A stretch of DNA of 64,000 nucleotides from Salidesulfovibrio onnuriiensis (GTDB lineage Bacteria > Desulfobacterota > Desulfovibrionia > Desulfovibrionales > Desulfovibrionaceae), in assembly GCF_008001235.1 (NCBI RefSeq), contig NZ_CP040751.1, positions 1,905,001 through 1,969,000 of the forward strand, in the 5' to 3' direction. Below the pieces are notes generated by a model. It saw nothing but the letters and a program-made list of their open reading frames with translations. It did not search any database and was not told where the DNA came from. How positions within the stretch are numbered: the first letter of the stretch is position 1; each line of letters begins with the position of its first letter. The position numbers and the translations under genes were made by a program. Below are positions 43,296-56,547 of this stretch, in pieces.

Positions 43296-43966
43296 GACGC
43301 GCCGCACTGATCACCGCCAAGGACCTGAAACTCTCGGTTTCCGGGGGGCAGGGGCTGGTGCAGGCCGTGCTGCTGGGCCTGCTGCTCATCTTTCTGTTCA
43401 GCCTTTCCAAGCCCCTGGGCGGGGTCATTTCGGCCCAGGCCGCCGGGGCCATCTTCTGGCTGTCCTCGGCCTTCGGGCTGGTGTTGGTCTTCAACGACCT
43501 CTTCAGCCTGGAGGAAGCCAACGGGGCGCGGCTGGGCCTGCTTTCCTCGCCCGTGCCCGTGCATTCCGTGTGGGTCGGCAAGGGCGTGGCCGGGCTCTGC
43601 CTGCTGCTGGTGACCCAGATCGTCTTTTTTCCCGCCACCATCGCCTTTCTGGGGCAGGCCGTGAACGGGCCGTTCTGGCTCATGGTCTGCGCCGTGCTGC
43701 TGGGCGATGTGGGGCTGGTTGTGCTGGGTGCGCTGCTGGGGGCGCTTTCCCAGGGGCAGGGAGCCCGCGAATCCCTGCTTTCGGTAATCATTTTTCCCTT
43801 GCTGCTGCCCGTGCTGCTGGGCGGCATCACCCTGTTCGGCATGGCCTTCTCCGGGGAGGACGTGGCCGAGGCGGGCAAGTGGCTGGGCGTCATGGGCGCC
43901 TTTGACGGCGTTTTTGCCGGGGCGGGGCTGATCCTGTTTCCGTTCGTATACAGCGGCGAAGAGTAG
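43289..43966 (+). CDS. ccmB: Haem exporter membrane subunit CcmB
   Basis: 225 residues, six hydrophobic helices, overlapping ccmA by 7 bases. It starts MLRRAALITAKDLKLSV and has FGLVLVFNDLFSLEEANGA, family-typical. Partner of CcmA in the CcmABCD complex at the inner membrane. Confidence 0.93.
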   Translation: MLRRAALITAKDLKLSVSGGQGLVQAVLLGLLLIFLFSLSKPLGGVISAQAAGAIFWLSSAFGLVLVFNDLFSLEEANGARLGLLSSPVPVHSVWVGKGVAGLCLLLVTQIVFFPATIAFLGQAVNGPFWLMVCAVLLGDVGLVVLGALLGALSQGQGARESLLSVIIFPLLLPVLLGGITLFGMAFSGEDVAEAGKWLGVMGAFDGVFAGAGLILFPFVYSGEE

Positions 43967-43976
43967 GAGCGAAGTA

Positions 43977-44642
43977 ATGGACAAGGCGAAACTGCTGGCC
44001 GCACTGGCCGCACCGGCGCTCATCTTCCACCAGTGGATGATCTGGTTTTATGCGCCCGTGGCCCAGTCCGGCCCGGTTCAGAAGATATTCTACATGCATC
44101 TGCCGTGCTCGTGGTGGGCGCTGGTCAGCTTTTTCATCGTCTTCGGGGCCAGCGGGCTGTATCTGATCACCCGCGACGGCAAGTACGACCGTATTGCCGG
44201 AGCCTCGGCCGAGCTGGGCGTGCTTCTGGCCACCCTGGCCCTGGGCACCGGATCCACCTGGGCAAGGGCCGAGTGGGGCTACTGGTGGCTCTGGGATCCC
44301 AAGCTGACCACCACGCTCATCATGTGGTACGTCTATGCGGGCTACCTGGTGCTGCGGGCCTCGCCCGTGGGCGGCGGACGCAAGGCCCTCATCTGCGCCG
44401 TGCTCGGCGTGGTGGCCTTCCTGGACGTGCCCCTGGTCTTTTTCGCGGCAAAGCTCTGGGGCAGCGCGCACCCGGACGGCGTGGCCCGGCAGGGCAGCGG
44501 CATGATCGCGCCTATGTGGCATACGTTTTTCATGGGGCTGGGTGCCTTCGGCCTGCTCTGGGGCGGCATGCTCCTGGCCAGGGTGAGGCAGGTTTCCCAG
44601 CGCGCACGGCTCGACGCCCTGCTGGTCTGGGACGAGCAATAA
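43977..44642 (+). CDS. ccmC: Haem handling protein CcmC
   Basis: 221 residues, six helices, with the WWD motif WGYWWLWDPKLTTTLIMW and the conserved His residues in FYMHLPCSWW and MWHTFFMG. CcmC loads haem onto the Cys (normally His) of CcmE. GGAGC precedes ATG 43977. Confidence 0.95.
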   Translation: MDKAKLLAALAAPALIFHQWMIWFYAPVAQSGPVQKIFYMHLPCSWWALVSFFIVFGASGLYLITRDGKYDRIAGASAELGVLLATLALGTGSTWARAEWGYWWLWDPKLTTTLIMWYVYAGYLVLRASPVGGGRKALICAVLGVVAFLDVPLVFFAAKLWGSAHPDGVARQGSGMIAPMWHTFFMGLGAFGLLWGGMLLARVRQVSQRARLDALLVWDEQ

Positions 44643-44676
44643 CCAAACGCATTTAACCGCAACACGGAGAACATCC

Positions 44677-44823
44677 ATGTCAGCGACCACATATCTGTTC
44701 ATCGCCAACTGTGTCATCTGGCTCGGACTGGCCGGATACGTCGTTTTTCTCGCGGGCCGTTCCAAGGCCCTGGACCGGCGTATCAGGCAACTGGAACTGC
44801 TGGGGGACGACAATGGCAACTAG
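44677..44823 (+). CDS. ccmD: Small membrane protein CcmD
   Basis: 48 residues: one hydrophobic helix (about 6-26, LFIANCVIWLGLAGYVVFLA) followed by a basic helical tail (SKALDRRIRQLELLG), which is the CcmD layout. GGAG upstream of ATG 44677. It ends in an 11-base overlap with the TPR gene. CcmD binds CcmC and CcmE and helps release holo-CcmE. Confidence 0.85.
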   Translation: MSATTYLFIANCVIWLGLAGYVVFLAGRSKALDRRIRQLELLGDDNGN

Positions 44824-45394
44824 CGTCAATCTTGCGGGGCGCAAGCTCCTGCTCGCGGGTGTCTTTCTCTGTCTGGCGGCCATGTTCGCCACGTCCGTGG
44901 CCTACAGGGTGAACCATCCTGAGCTGGTCAAGCAGTTCCGTCCCAAGCAGACGGCTCCCCAGGGCATGCAGGGCATGGGCATGGGGGCCATCCGGGACAT
45001 GATGGCCAAGGCCGAGGCAGAACCGGAAAACGTGGACAACCTCATGAGCCTGAGCAACGCCTTTCTCATGATGCAAGCCTGGGACCGCGCCCTGGTCTTC
45101 CTGGACAAGGCTCGGGTCCTGGAGCCGGATAACGTCGTGATCCTCCAGAGTATGGGCATCTGCTATTTCCGCAAGCAGCAGTATGAGCACGCCGTGGAAA
45201 CCTATGAACGAATTCTGGAGCTGGAGAGCGGCAACGCCCTGGCCCATTACAACCTCGGTGTTGTCTTCAAGCATTTTCTCAACGATCCTGAAAGCGCCGC
45301 CACGCATTTCAGGGCCGTGGTGGATCTGCCCCACGGGGACGAGGAAATGAAGAAGCAGGCAAGGGGGGAACTCAAAGAACTTGGAAAGTTGTAA
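44813..45394 (+). CDS. TPR protein ending the ccm operon
   Basis: 193 residues from ATG 44813, inside the end of ccmD, with GGGGGA upstream; a longer frame exists but lacks a start signal. One N-terminal membrane helix (12-30) and a periplasmic TPR part (DNLMSLSNAFLMMQAWDRAL, SMGICYFRKQQYEHAVETYER, LAHYNLGVVFKHFLND). Similar in layout to the TPR parts of CcmI/CcmH and NrfG, which present apocytochrome. In a system without CcmH it may do this job; that is an inference. Confidence 0.82.
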   Translation: MATSVNLAGRKLLLAGVFLCLAAMFATSVAYRVNHPELVKQFRPKQTAPQGMQGMGMGAIRDMMAKAEAEPENVDNLMSLSNAFLMMQAWDRALVFLDKARVLEPDNVVILQSMGICYFRKQQYEHAVETYERILELESGNALAHYNLGVVFKHFLNDPESAATHFRAVVDLPHGDEEMKKQARGELKELGKL

Positions 45395-45432
45395 GTGGTT
45401 GAAATCGTAAGCCCCCGTCAGAGCTGCGATTG

Positions 45433-45460
45433 TTGACATGCTTGGTAAAATCTCTAAAAT
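45433..45460 (+). promoter_or_regulatory. Strong sigma-70 promoter of livKHMGF
   Basis: TTGACA (45433-45438), 16 bases, TAAAAT (45455-45460). The leader to livK is about 110 bases. Confidence 0.75.
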
Positions 45461-45577
45461 GCTAAGCTTCCGCCACATGTTCTTTTACACTAGGTATTGA
45501 AGTGCCCGTTTAGCGGGGGGCGAATGCGTCGCACCCGGCTTGAACCATTGGTAACTCTAAGATGAGGAGAGGAAAGA

Positions 45578-46720
45578 ATGAGAGGGAAACTGAGTTTTGC
45601 GCTGGTTGCGTTCGCACTCATGGGGTTGCTGCTCGCTGGTTGCGGCGGCGAAGAGAAAAAGGAAGCTGAAGCTCCCGCCAAGAAGCTGATTCTCGGCGTT
45701 GCCGGCGCCCACAGCGGCGACCTGGCTTCCTATGGTCTTCCGTCCGTCAACGCTGCCAAGCTTGTCGCTGCCGACATCAACGCCAAGGGCGGCGTGCTCG
45801 GCATGCAGGTGGAAGTGGTCTCCCAGGACGACCAGTGCAAGCCTGAAATGGCCACCAACGCAGCCACCAAGCTGCTGTCCGACGACGTGAAGATCGTCCT
45901 CGGCCACATCTGCTCGGGCGCAACCAAAGCCGCGCTTGAAATTTACCGGGACGGCAAGGTCGTTTGCATGTCCCCCTCCGCCACCAACCCGCCCCTGACC
46001 CAGAGCGGCGACTATCCCAACTTCTTCCGCACCATCGCATCCGACGATGCGCAGGCCATGCTGGAAGTGGAATTCGCCAAGAAGATGGGTTTGAAGAAGC
46101 TGGCCGTGATCCACGACAAGGGTGACTACGGCAAGGGCTTCGCCACCTTCTGCAAGCAGTTCCTCGAAGAGGACTCCGGCATGGAAGTGGTCCTGTTCGA
46201 AGGCGTCACCCCCGGCGCAGTGGACTACTCCGCAGTGGTTCAGAAGATCAAGAACTCCGGTGCTGAAGGCGTCATCTACGGCGGCTACCATCCCGAAGCT
46301 TCCAAGATCATCACCACCATGCGCAAGAAGGGCATTGACATTCCGTTCCTTTCCGACGACGGCGTGAAGGACGACACCTTCATCAAGGTCGCCGGCGAAT
46401 ATGCCGAAGGCGTCTACGCCACCGGTCCCCGCGACATCTCCGCGAATCCGCTTTACTCCGTGGCCGAGGAAGCCCACAAGAAGGAATTCGGCTCTGATCC
46501 GGGCGCCTTCTTCTTCCAGGCCTACGCAGCCGCCCAGGCCCTGCTGAACGCAGTGGAAAAGGCCGGCGGCACCGACTACGACAAGATCGTGGAAGCCCTG
46601 CGTACCCAGTACGTGGAAACCCCGCTCGGCAAGATCAAGTTCGACGAACGTGGTGACGCCGAAGGCGTTGGCTTCTCCGTGTACCAGGTCAAGAACGGCC
46701 AGTACGTGGAACTCAAGTAG
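45578..46720 (+). CDS. livK: Branched-chain amino acid ABC transporter binding protein
   Basis: 380 residues. Lipoprotein signal with lipobox LAGC (Cys22), then a type I periplasmic binding fold: LILGVAGAHSGDLASYGLP, VLGHICSGATKAALEIY, KLAVIHDKGDYGKGFATF, GVIYGGYHPEASKII. Gene order identifies the LIV family; other cargo (amides, other amino acids) is possible. AGGAGAGGA lies before ATG 45578. First gene of the operon. Confidence 0.93.
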   Translation: MRGKLSFALVAFALMGLLLAGCGGEEKKEAEAPAKKLILGVAGAHSGDLASYGLPSVNAAKLVAADINAKGGVLGMQVEVVSQDDQCKPEMATNAATKLLSDDVKIVLGHICSGATKAALEIYRDGKVVCMSPSATNPPLTQSGDYPNFFRTIASDDAQAMLEVEFAKKMGLKKLAVIHDKGDYGKGFATFCKQFLEEDSGMEVVLFEGVTPGAVDYSAVVQKIKNSGAEGVIYGGYHPEASKIITTMRKKGIDIPFLSDDGVKDDTFIKVAGEYAEGVYATGPRDISANPLYSVAEEAHKKEFGSDPGAFFFQAYAAAQALLNAVEKAGGTDYDKIVEALRTQYVETPLGKIKFDERGDAEGVGFSVYQVKNGQYVELK

Positions 46721-46744
46721 GATAAACGGAACACGCATTCCCAT

Positions 46745-46770
46745 AGGGGGCGGGCACAGGCCCGCCCCCT
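46745..46770 (+). promoter_or_regulatory. Intercistronic hairpin between livK and livH
   Basis: AGGGGGCGGGC and GCCCGCCCCCT form a perfect 11-bp stem with an ACAG loop and no T tract. It resembles the glnH-glnP hairpin in position and shape. Confidence 0.75.
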
Positions 46771-46801
46771 GATCGCGTCTAGAAGGCATATAGGAATACT
46801 G

Positions 46802-47704
46802 ATGGAATATTTCCTTGAACTACTATTCGGGGGTCTTACCCGCGGAAGTATCTACGCCCTGATCGCCCTCGGCTACACCATGGTCTACGGCATCATCGAG
46901 CTGATCAACTTCGCGCACGGCGAGATCTACATGATCGGTGCATTCACCGGCCTCATCGTGGCCGGCGTGCTTGGCGCTCTCGGGTTCCCGGGCAGCGCCA
47001 TTCTTGTCTTCGCCATCGTGGCCGCCGTCATCTATTCGGCCGCCTACGGCTACACCATTGAAAAGATCGCCTACAAGCCTCTGCGCGGCGCAGCGCGTCT
47101 TTCTCCGCTGATCTCCGCCATCGGCATGTCGATCTTCCTGCAGAACTACGTCATGCTGGCCCAGACCTCCGACTTCTTGCCGTTCCCGAGCCTGCTTCCC
47201 GAGCTTGGTTTCGTGAAGCACTTCAACGGCATTGTCGGCAGCTCCGACTTCATCATCATCGTGACGACGGCGCTTGTCTGCATCGGGCTGACCCTGTTCA
47301 TCAAGTACACGAAAATGGGCAAGGCCATGCGCGCCACGGCCCAGAACCGCAAGATGGCCCTGCTTGTCGGCATCAACGTGGATACCGTCATCTCGGCCAC
47401 CTTCGTCATCGGCTCCAGCCTGGCTGCCGTGGGCGGGGTGCTCATCGCCTCGCACATCGGGCAGATCAACTACTACATCGGCTTCATCGCCGGTCTCAAG
47501 GCGTTCACCGCCGCAGTTCTCGGCGGCATCGGGTCCATCCCCGGCGCAATGCTGGGCGGCCTGGTGCTCGGCCTCACGGAGGCCTATGCCACGGGCTACG
47601 TGTCTTCGGACTACGAGGATGTGTTTGCCTTTGCCCTGCTGGTCCTGATTCTGATCTTCAGGCCGTCGGGCATCATGGGCAAGGAGAAGATTCAAAAAGT
47701 GTAA
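46802..47704 (+). CDS. livH: Branched-chain amino acid ABC permease LivH
   Basis: 300 residues, eight or so helices. GSIYALIALGYTMVYGIIELINFAHGEIYMIGAF is the family start, AVLGGIGSIPGAMLGGLVLGLTE the family end. Pairs with LivM to form the channel. Confidence 0.95.
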   Translation: MEYFLELLFGGLTRGSIYALIALGYTMVYGIIELINFAHGEIYMIGAFTGLIVAGVLGALGFPGSAILVFAIVAAVIYSAAYGYTIEKIAYKPLRGAARLSPLISAIGMSIFLQNYVMLAQTSDFLPFPSLLPELGFVKHFNGIVGSSDFIIIVTTALVCIGLTLFIKYTKMGKAMRATAQNRKMALLVGINVDTVISATFVIGSSLAAVGGVLIASHIGQINYYIGFIAGLKAFTAAVLGGIGSIPGAMLGGLVLGLTEAYATGYVSSDYEDVFAFALLVLILIFRPSGIMGKEKIQKV

Positions 47705-47758
47705 ATAATTGCGGCTGGTTCGCTTTGGCCGCATAGCATAGATTTCAAGGAACACAAC

Positions 47759-49043
<1,285 letters not shown>

Positions 49044-49051
<8 letters not shown>

Positions 49052-49827
49052 TCCCGTACTGCAAGTCAACGACATCAGCATGGATTTCGGGGGCATCCGC
49101 GCCCTGGACGATATCCAGCTGGAAGTGCGCCAGGGCGAGATCGCGGCCCTGATCGGCCCCAACGGCGCGGGCAAGACCACCTTCTTCAACTGCATCACCG
49201 GCATCTACAACCCCACCACCGGGGACGTGCTGGTTTCGCCGGGAGGAGGGGAGACCAGGCGCATCAACGGCATGAAGCCCAACCTGGTCACCGAGCTGGG
49301 CATGGCCCGCACCTTCCAGAACATTCGCCTGTTTCCGTCCATGACCGTTCTGGAGAACGTCATGATCGGCACGCACTGCCGCACCCAGGCCGGCCTGTGG
49401 GGTGCCGTGACCCGCAACCGGGCCACGCGCAAGGAAGAGGCGGATACCATCGAGAAGAGCTTCCACCTGCTGGAGCTTATGCATCTGGACCAGTACAGCA
49501 ACGAGCTGGCCTGCAACCTGCCCTACGGCAAGCAGCGCCGGCTGGAGATCGCCCGCGCCCTGGCCACGGACCCGTTCCTGCTGCTGCTGGACGAGCCCGC
49601 CGCGGGCATGAACCCGCAGGAAACCATGGATCTCAAGGAGCTGGTCATGGACATCCGCGACCGCTTCAAGATCTCCATCCTGCTTATCGAGCACGACATG
49701 AAGATGGTCATGAGCACCTCGGACCGCGTGTTCGTCCTTGAATACGGCCGCCTCATCGCCCACGGCACTCCCAAGGAGGTCAGCGAGAATCCGGCGGTTA
49801 TCAAGGCGTATCTCGGGGAGGACGAAG

Positions 49828-49835
<8 letters not shown>
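49044..49835 (+). CDS. livG: Branched-chain amino acid ABC ATPase LivG
   Basis: 263 residues: Walker A GPNGAGKTT, MARTFQNIRLFPSMTVLENV (LivG-type Q loop), the signature region LPYGKQRRLEIARALA, Walker B LLLDEPAAGMNPQE and switch His in LIEHDMKMVM. Confidence 0.95.
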
Positions 49836-52070
<2,235 letters not shown>

Positions 52071-52112
52071 TCCACCGAGTATATTACCGCTCGTAAAAAC
52101 GGAGATATATAC

Positions 52113-53660
52113 ATGCTCAACCAAGACAAAGTCATTATCCTGGACTTCGGTTCCCAGTTCACCCAGCTTATTGCGCGGCGTATCCGCGAGGCCGGGGTGT
52201 ACTCCGAAATCCATCCCTGCAACGTGGACCCCGAAAAGGTGAAGGCCCTGAATCCGCAGGCCCTGATCCTCTCCGGCGGTCCTTCCAGCGTGCTGGAGGG
52301 CGGCTGTCCGGATCTGCACCCCGACTACATGAGCTGGGGCCTGCCCACCCTGGGCATCTGCTACGGCATGCAGCTGCTGGCCCACACCATGGGCGGCAAG
52401 GTGGTCTCCTCGCAGGACCGCGAATACGGCCGCGCCGAGTTTACGGCCATGAACGACTGCCCACTCTTCGACGGCATCGAGAACAAGGAAAATCTCACGG
52501 TCTGGATGTCCCACGGCGACCGGGTGGAAGCCATTCCCCCGGGATTCGAGCGCATGGGCAAGACCGAATCCATTGAATTCGGCGCAATGGGCAACCGGGA
52601 AAAGAAGATCTACGCCCTCCAGTTCCATCCGGAAGTGGCCCATACCGACCAGGGCGCGCAGATCATCAACAATTTCCTGTTCAAGGTTGCCGACCTCAAG
52701 CCTTCCTGGTCCATGTCCTCCTTTGTGGAGACCTGCATCGAGGGCCTCAAGGCGCAGGTGGGCGACGACAAGGTGGTGCTGGGCCTCTCCGGCGGCATCG
52801 ACTCCACCGTGGCCGCAGTGCTGCTGCACAAGGCCATCGGCAGGAACCTCCACTGCATCTTCGTGGACAACGGCCTGCTGCGCATGGGCGAGCGCGAGGA
52901 AGTCATCGGTTTCCTGGCTGAACACTTCGACCTCAACGTCAAGGTTGTGGACGCGGCCGACGAATTCCTGGGCAAGCTCAAGGGCGTCAAGGACCCCGAG
53001 CAGAAGCGTAAGATCATCGGCTACACCTTCATCGAGGTCTTCGACCGCGAGGCCAAGGCCATCGATGGCGTGAAGTTCCTGGGCCAGGGTACCCTGTACC
53101 CGGACGTCATCGAGTCCGAATCCTTCAAGGGCCCCTCCGCCGTGATCAAGAGCCATCACAACGTGGGCGGCCTGCCCGAGAAGATGAACCTCAAGCTGGT
53201 GGAGCCGCTGCGCGAACTGTTCAAGGACGAAGTGCGCCGCGCCGCCTACGAGCTGGGCCTTCCCGAGCACATCATCTGGCGGCATCCGTTCCCGGGGCCG
53301 GGCCTTTCCATCCGCGTTATCGGCGAGATCACCGAGGAGCGTCTGGAAATCCTGCGCCTTGCCGACCGCATCGTTCAGAACGAACTTATTGCCTCGGACT
53401 GGTATCGTAAGGTATGGCAAGGGTTCGCCGTGCTGCTTCCGCTGAAGACCGTTGGCGTCATGGGTGACGACCGCACCTACGAGAACGTCATCGCCCTTCG
53501 CATCGTGGACAGCATCGACGCCATGACTGCGGACTGGACCCGCATGCCTTCCGAAGTGCTGGCCCGTATGTCCAACCGCATCATCAACGAGGTCAAGGGT
53601 GTCAACCGCGTGGTTCTGGATATCTCTTCCAAGCCGCCGAGCACCATCGAGTGGGAATAG
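52113..53660 (+). CDS. guaA: GMP synthase (glutamine-hydrolysing)
   Basis: 515 residues. GATase domain with nucleophile region GICYGMQLL and the His in [12 protein letters not shown] pyrophosphatase with the P-loop [14 protein letters not shown]-terminal dimerisation domain ending PPSTIEWE. It makes GMP from XMP. 42 bases after guaB, with GGAGATAT upstream. Confidence 0.97.
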   Translation: MLNQDKVIILDFGSQFTQLIARRIREAGVYSEIHPCNVDPEKVKALNPQALILSGGPSSVLEGGCPDLHPDYMSWGLPTLGICYGMQLLAHTMGGKVVSSQDREYGRAEFTAMNDCPLFDGIENKENLTVWMSHGDRVEAIPPGFERMGKTESIEFGAMGNREKKIYALQFHPEVAHTDQGAQIINNFLFKVADLKPSWSMSSFVETCIEGLKAQVGDDKVVLGLSGGIDSTVAAVLLHKAIGRNLHCIFVDNGLLRMGEREEVIGFLAEHFDLNVKVVDAADEFLGKLKGVKDPEQKRKIIGYTFIEVFDREAKAIDGVKFLGQGTLYPDVIESESFKGPSAVIKSHHNVGGLPEKMNLKLVEPLRELFKDEVRRAAYELGLPEHIIWRHPFPGPGLSIRVIGEITEERLEILRLADRIVQNELIASDWYRKVWQGFAVLLPLKTVGVMGDDRTYENVIALRIVDSIDAMTADWTRMPSEVLARMSNRIINEVKGVNRVVLDISSKPPSTIEWE

Positions 53661-53688
53661 GCTCTAATCTGACTGACAAGGAAGAATC

Positions 53689-54054
53689 ATGTTTGGAATA
53701 GGCGGACCCGAACTGCTTATCATCGTCGTTGTGGCCCTGATCGTTATCGGCCCCTCCAAGCTGCCCCAGATGATGCGCAGCATGGGCAAGGGACTGGCCG
53801 AGTTCAAGCGCATGAGCAACGATGTCAAGAGCACGCTGGACCACGAGATCCAGCAGGCCGAATCCGAGACGCGCAAACAGGAAGCCGAGCAGGCCCTGGC
53901 CGAGAAAAAGGCCCGGGAAGCTGTCGAGGCGGAGCAGGCACTGGCCGAAAAGAGGGCCAGGGAAGCCGCCGAGGCTGAAAAAGCGCAGACGGCCGATGCA
54001 GGCGCCGCCGCCGAACCCGAGCCTGCCAAGGACGAAAGCAAGGAGTCCGCATGA
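53689..54054 (+). CDS. tatB: Twin-arginine translocase subunit TatB (TatA/B family)
   Basis: 121 residues. [21 protein letters not shown] is the membrane helix with Glu8, which favours TatB over TatA; an IGPSKLP hinge and an amphipathic helix follow. The C-terminal part has a repeated A-E-Q-A-L-A-E-K unit (about 66-95), then an acidic tail. It forms the receptor with TatC for folded twin-arginine proteins. Stop and tatC start overlap (ATGA). Confidence 0.9.
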   Translation: MFGIGGPELLIIVVVALIVIGPSKLPQMMRSMGKGLAEFKRMSNDVKSTLDHEIQQAESETRKQEAEQALAEKKAREAVEAEQALAEKRAREAAEAEKAQTADAGAAAEPEPAKDESKESA

Positions 54055-55211
54055 GCTCCGACAAGGATCTGAGACCCGATCCTGAAGAGCGGGAGCGGGA
54101 GGAACTATCCGAGGCTTCGTCCGAGCAAGCAGATAACGGGACCGGGGGAAACCCCGGTCCCGATTCCGATGTGGATGATCCGAGTCTGGATCAATCCCTG
54201 CCCGACGAATCCCTGCCCTCCGAATCCTCCGCCACGGAAGAGGGCGCTGCCGCGTCCGACGCCGACGGCGATACGGACGGGGAAGGGGAGGAGGAAGGCG
54301 CGGCCAACATGAGCCTTCTCGACCACCTGGGCGAGCTGCGCACCCGGCTGGTGCGCTGCTTTATCGCCGTGGCCGTGGGCATGGTGGCCAGCTACGGCTT
54401 TGCCGAGCAGATGTTCGACATCCTCATGAAGCCCATGAAGGAAGTGCTCAAGAAGCACGCCGCCAGCCAGATGGTCCTACCCGACGATTTCTTCGTCAAC
54501 CTGCAGCAGTCCCTGGCCCAGGCCCTGCAGAACACGGACTTCAAGTATTACGACCAGCTGGGCATCTTCGTGGATACCCTCAAGGAATCCCTGGGCCCCC
54601 TGGCCATGAGCGGCCACTTCCAGTACACGTATCCGGCCGAGGCCTTTTTCGCGCACATCAAGATTTCCATCGTGGCGGGCATCTTCCTCATGAGCCCGTA
54701 TCTGTTCGCCCAGCTCTGGGGATTCATCGCCCCGGGCCTGTACGAGCACGAGCGCAAGTGGATCGTGCCCATGGCCGTGATCTCCGCGTTTTTCTTTACC
54801 GCCGGGGCCCTGTTCGGCTATTTCGTCGTCTTCCCGTTCGGGTTCGATTTCTTTGCCAGCTTCGCCTCCTCGGATATCGCGTTCACGCCCAAGCTCAACG
54901 AGTACCTGAGCTTCTGCCTCAAGCTGCTCTTTGCCTTCGGCATCGTCTTCGAGCTGCCTTTGTTCATCTTTTTCCTGGCCCGTCTGGGGCTGGTCACTTC
55001 CAAGGGGCTACGCCAGAAGCGCAAGTACGCAATTCTGCTGTCCTTCGTGACCGCGGCGATCCTGACGCCGCCCGATCCGTTTACCCAGTGCCTCATGGCC
55101 GGGCCGTTGATCATCCTGTATGAACTCGGCGTCTGGGTGGCCTTTGCCTTCGGCAAGAAGAAAAAGGAACCCGAGCCGGATACGGAAGGCGAAGCCGGGC
55201 AGGAAGCGTAA
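54051..55211 (+). CDS. tatC: Twin-arginine translocase TatC, enlarged
   Basis: 386 residues, about 130 more than E. coli TatC. Residues 1-86 are a very acidic, low-complexity extension ([28 protein letters not shown]). Standard TatC starts at Met87 ([14 protein letters not shown], Glu95 for signal-peptide binding). Between the first helix and [12 protein letters not shown] is an extra section (about 130-195) in the first periplasmic loop. The rest is regular ([28 protein letters not shown]). The ATGA overlap with tatB supports the long start; Met87 has a weaker spaced AGGAGGAA. Confidence 0.92.
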   Translation: MSSDKDLRPDPEEREREELSEASSEQADNGTGGNPGPDSDVDDPSLDQSLPDESLPSESSATEEGAAASDADGDTDGEGEEEGAANMSLLDHLGELRTRLVRCFIAVAVGMVASYGFAEQMFDILMKPMKEVLKKHAASQMVLPDDFFVNLQQSLAQALQNTDFKYYDQLGIFVDTLKESLGPLAMSGHFQYTYPAEAFFAHIKISIVAGIFLMSPYLFAQLWGFIAPGLYEHERKWIVPMAVISAFFFTAGALFGYFVVFPFGFDFFASFASSDIAFTPKLNEYLSFCLKLLFAFGIVFELPLFIFFLARLGLVTSKGLRQKRKYAILLSFVTAAILTPPDPFTQCLMAGPLIILYELGVWVAFAFGKKKKEPEPDTEGEAGQEA

Positions 55212-55217
55212 GATCAG

Positions 55218-55264
55218 ACCGGGTGTGAATGCGATTTCCAGTGTTCGTACCCGGTTTTCTTTTC
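55218..55264 (+). terminator. Terminator of the gua-tat operon
   Basis: ACCGGGT (55218-55224) pairs with ACCCGGT (55249-55255), with further weaker pairs inside; TTTTCTTTTC follows. Confidence 0.7.
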
Positions 55265-55303
55265 TAGAGTTTTCCTATATTGTCCCCGAAAAAGGAGAAT
55301 GCG

Positions 55304-55891
55304 GTGAGTACTCGGCAAGCATCCGTGGTCCGCAAGACCAATGAAACGGACATCGAACTGAAGCTGACCCTGGACGGGGAAGGCAGGAACGACATCAGCA
55401 CGGGTGTCGGCTTTGCCGATCACATGCTCGACCTCATGTGCTTCTGGGGCGGGTTCGACCTTTCGCTCAAATGCAAGGGCGACCTGCATATCGATAGCCA
55501 CCACACCCTGGAGGACGTGGCCCTGTGCCTGGGGCAGGCCTTTTCCGAGGCTCTGGGCGACCGCAAGGGGATCGTCCGCGTGGGGAACGCCAAGGTTCCC
55601 ATGGACGAAGCCCTGGCCGAAGTGGTCGTGGACCTTTCCGGAAGGCCGTATCTGGTTTATGATGACGGCCTGCTGCCTGCGGTCATCGCGGGCGACGAAA
55701 AGGATATCTGGCGTGAATTTTTGAAATCTTTCGCATACAAAGCTGCCATGAACCTGCACGTAAACTTTGAATACGGCCTCAATGGCCACCATCTGCTGGA
55801 AGCCGCGTTCAAGGCCCTGGGCATGGCCCTGAGCGCCGCCGTTCGCATCGGCCGCAAGGGTGTTTCCAGCACCAAAGGGAGTCTCGACTGA
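55304..55891 (+). CDS. hisB: Imidazoleglycerol-phosphate dehydratase
   Basis: 195 residues from GTG 55304, chosen because AAGGAGA lies directly upstream; a TTG 24 bases earlier is less likely. Metal motifs: [19 protein letters not shown], and late [13 protein letters not shown] with conserved His/Glu. Monofunctional type. Sixth step of histidine synthesis. TGATG overlap with the next gene. Confidence 0.95.
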   Translation: MSTRQASVVRKTNETDIELKLTLDGEGRNDISTGVGFADHMLDLMCFWGGFDLSLKCKGDLHIDSHHTLEDVALCLGQAFSEALGDRKGIVRVGNAKVPMDEALAEVVVDLSGRPYLVYDDGLLPAVIAGDEKDIWREFLKSFAYKAAMNLHVNFEYGLNGHHLLEAAFKALGMALSAAVRIGRKGVSSTKGSLD

Positions 55892-56547
55892 TGAAACGAT
55901 TTTTCCATTTCGCTTCCCTGGCCGCCCTGGCCCTGTGCTTGTTCCTGCTGGCCGGTTGCGGCACGCCCAGGCCCCAGGCCACTGCGCCGCGTCCCGAAGG
56001 GACCCTGGCCATCGCCGGGTTCACCAATCCGACCAATTCCTGGCAGCTTCTGGCCGGTTATGTGCCCAAGGAAGGGGCCAAACCTCTGAGCCAGGAAATC
56101 CTTCTCCGTCTGGACGGCACCCTGCAGGATACCCTGAACGCCCACGGCGTGGTGGGGTACAAGCCTGCGGCCATCACCCGCCAGTGCCAGGATATCGTGG
56201 TCTTCGAGGAAGTGGGCGTGCCCCGCATGTCCGCGTTTAAGTACTGGCTGGGCGTGGGCAAGTGCATGGCCGTGGAATACCTGCTGGTACCCCAGGTCAT
56301 TGAATGGGACGAACGTCAGGGCGGCGACATGGGCGTGGAAGCCCCGGCCGCCGTGGTGCTCGATTTCTTCCTCATCAACGTCAAGGATGAAACCATGATC
56401 CGGGCGCATTTCTCGGAAACCCAGGAATCGCTCACGGAAAACATCTTCAAGGCCAAGTCCTTCTTCAAGCGGGGCGGCAAGTGGGTCACCGCTCATGAAC
56501 TGGCCTCTGAAGGCATTGACCAGAAACTCACGGAACTCGGATTATGA
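55891..56547 (+). CDS. Unknown lipoprotein inside the his operon
   Basis: 218 residues. Signal peptide with lipobox LAGC (Cys23), then a soluble domain ([24 protein letters not shown]-type helices, [20 protein letters not shown]). Overlaps hisB (TGATG) and hisA (ATGA), so it is translationally coupled to both. I cannot name a family with certainty; the pattern is reminiscent of outer-membrane-associated lipoproteins whose beta strands follow a short helical part. Its reason for being among his genes is unknown. Confidence 0.85.
   Translation: MKRFFHFASLAALALCLFLLAGCGTPRPQATAPRPEGTLAIAGFTNPTNSWQLLAGYVPKEGAKPLSQEILLRLDGTLQDTLNAHGVVGYKPAAITRQCQDIVVFEEVGVPRMSAFKYWLGVGKCMAVEYLLVPQVIEWDERQGGDMGVEAPAAVVLDFFLINVKDETMIRAHFSETQESLTENIFKAKSFFKRGGKWVTAHELASEGIDQKLTELGL

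Noticed and set aside
54309..55211. TatC starting at Met87, with the acidic tail as spacer
   Set aside because: The ATGA overlap with tatB favours the long form; the alternative is kept as a test in the finding.
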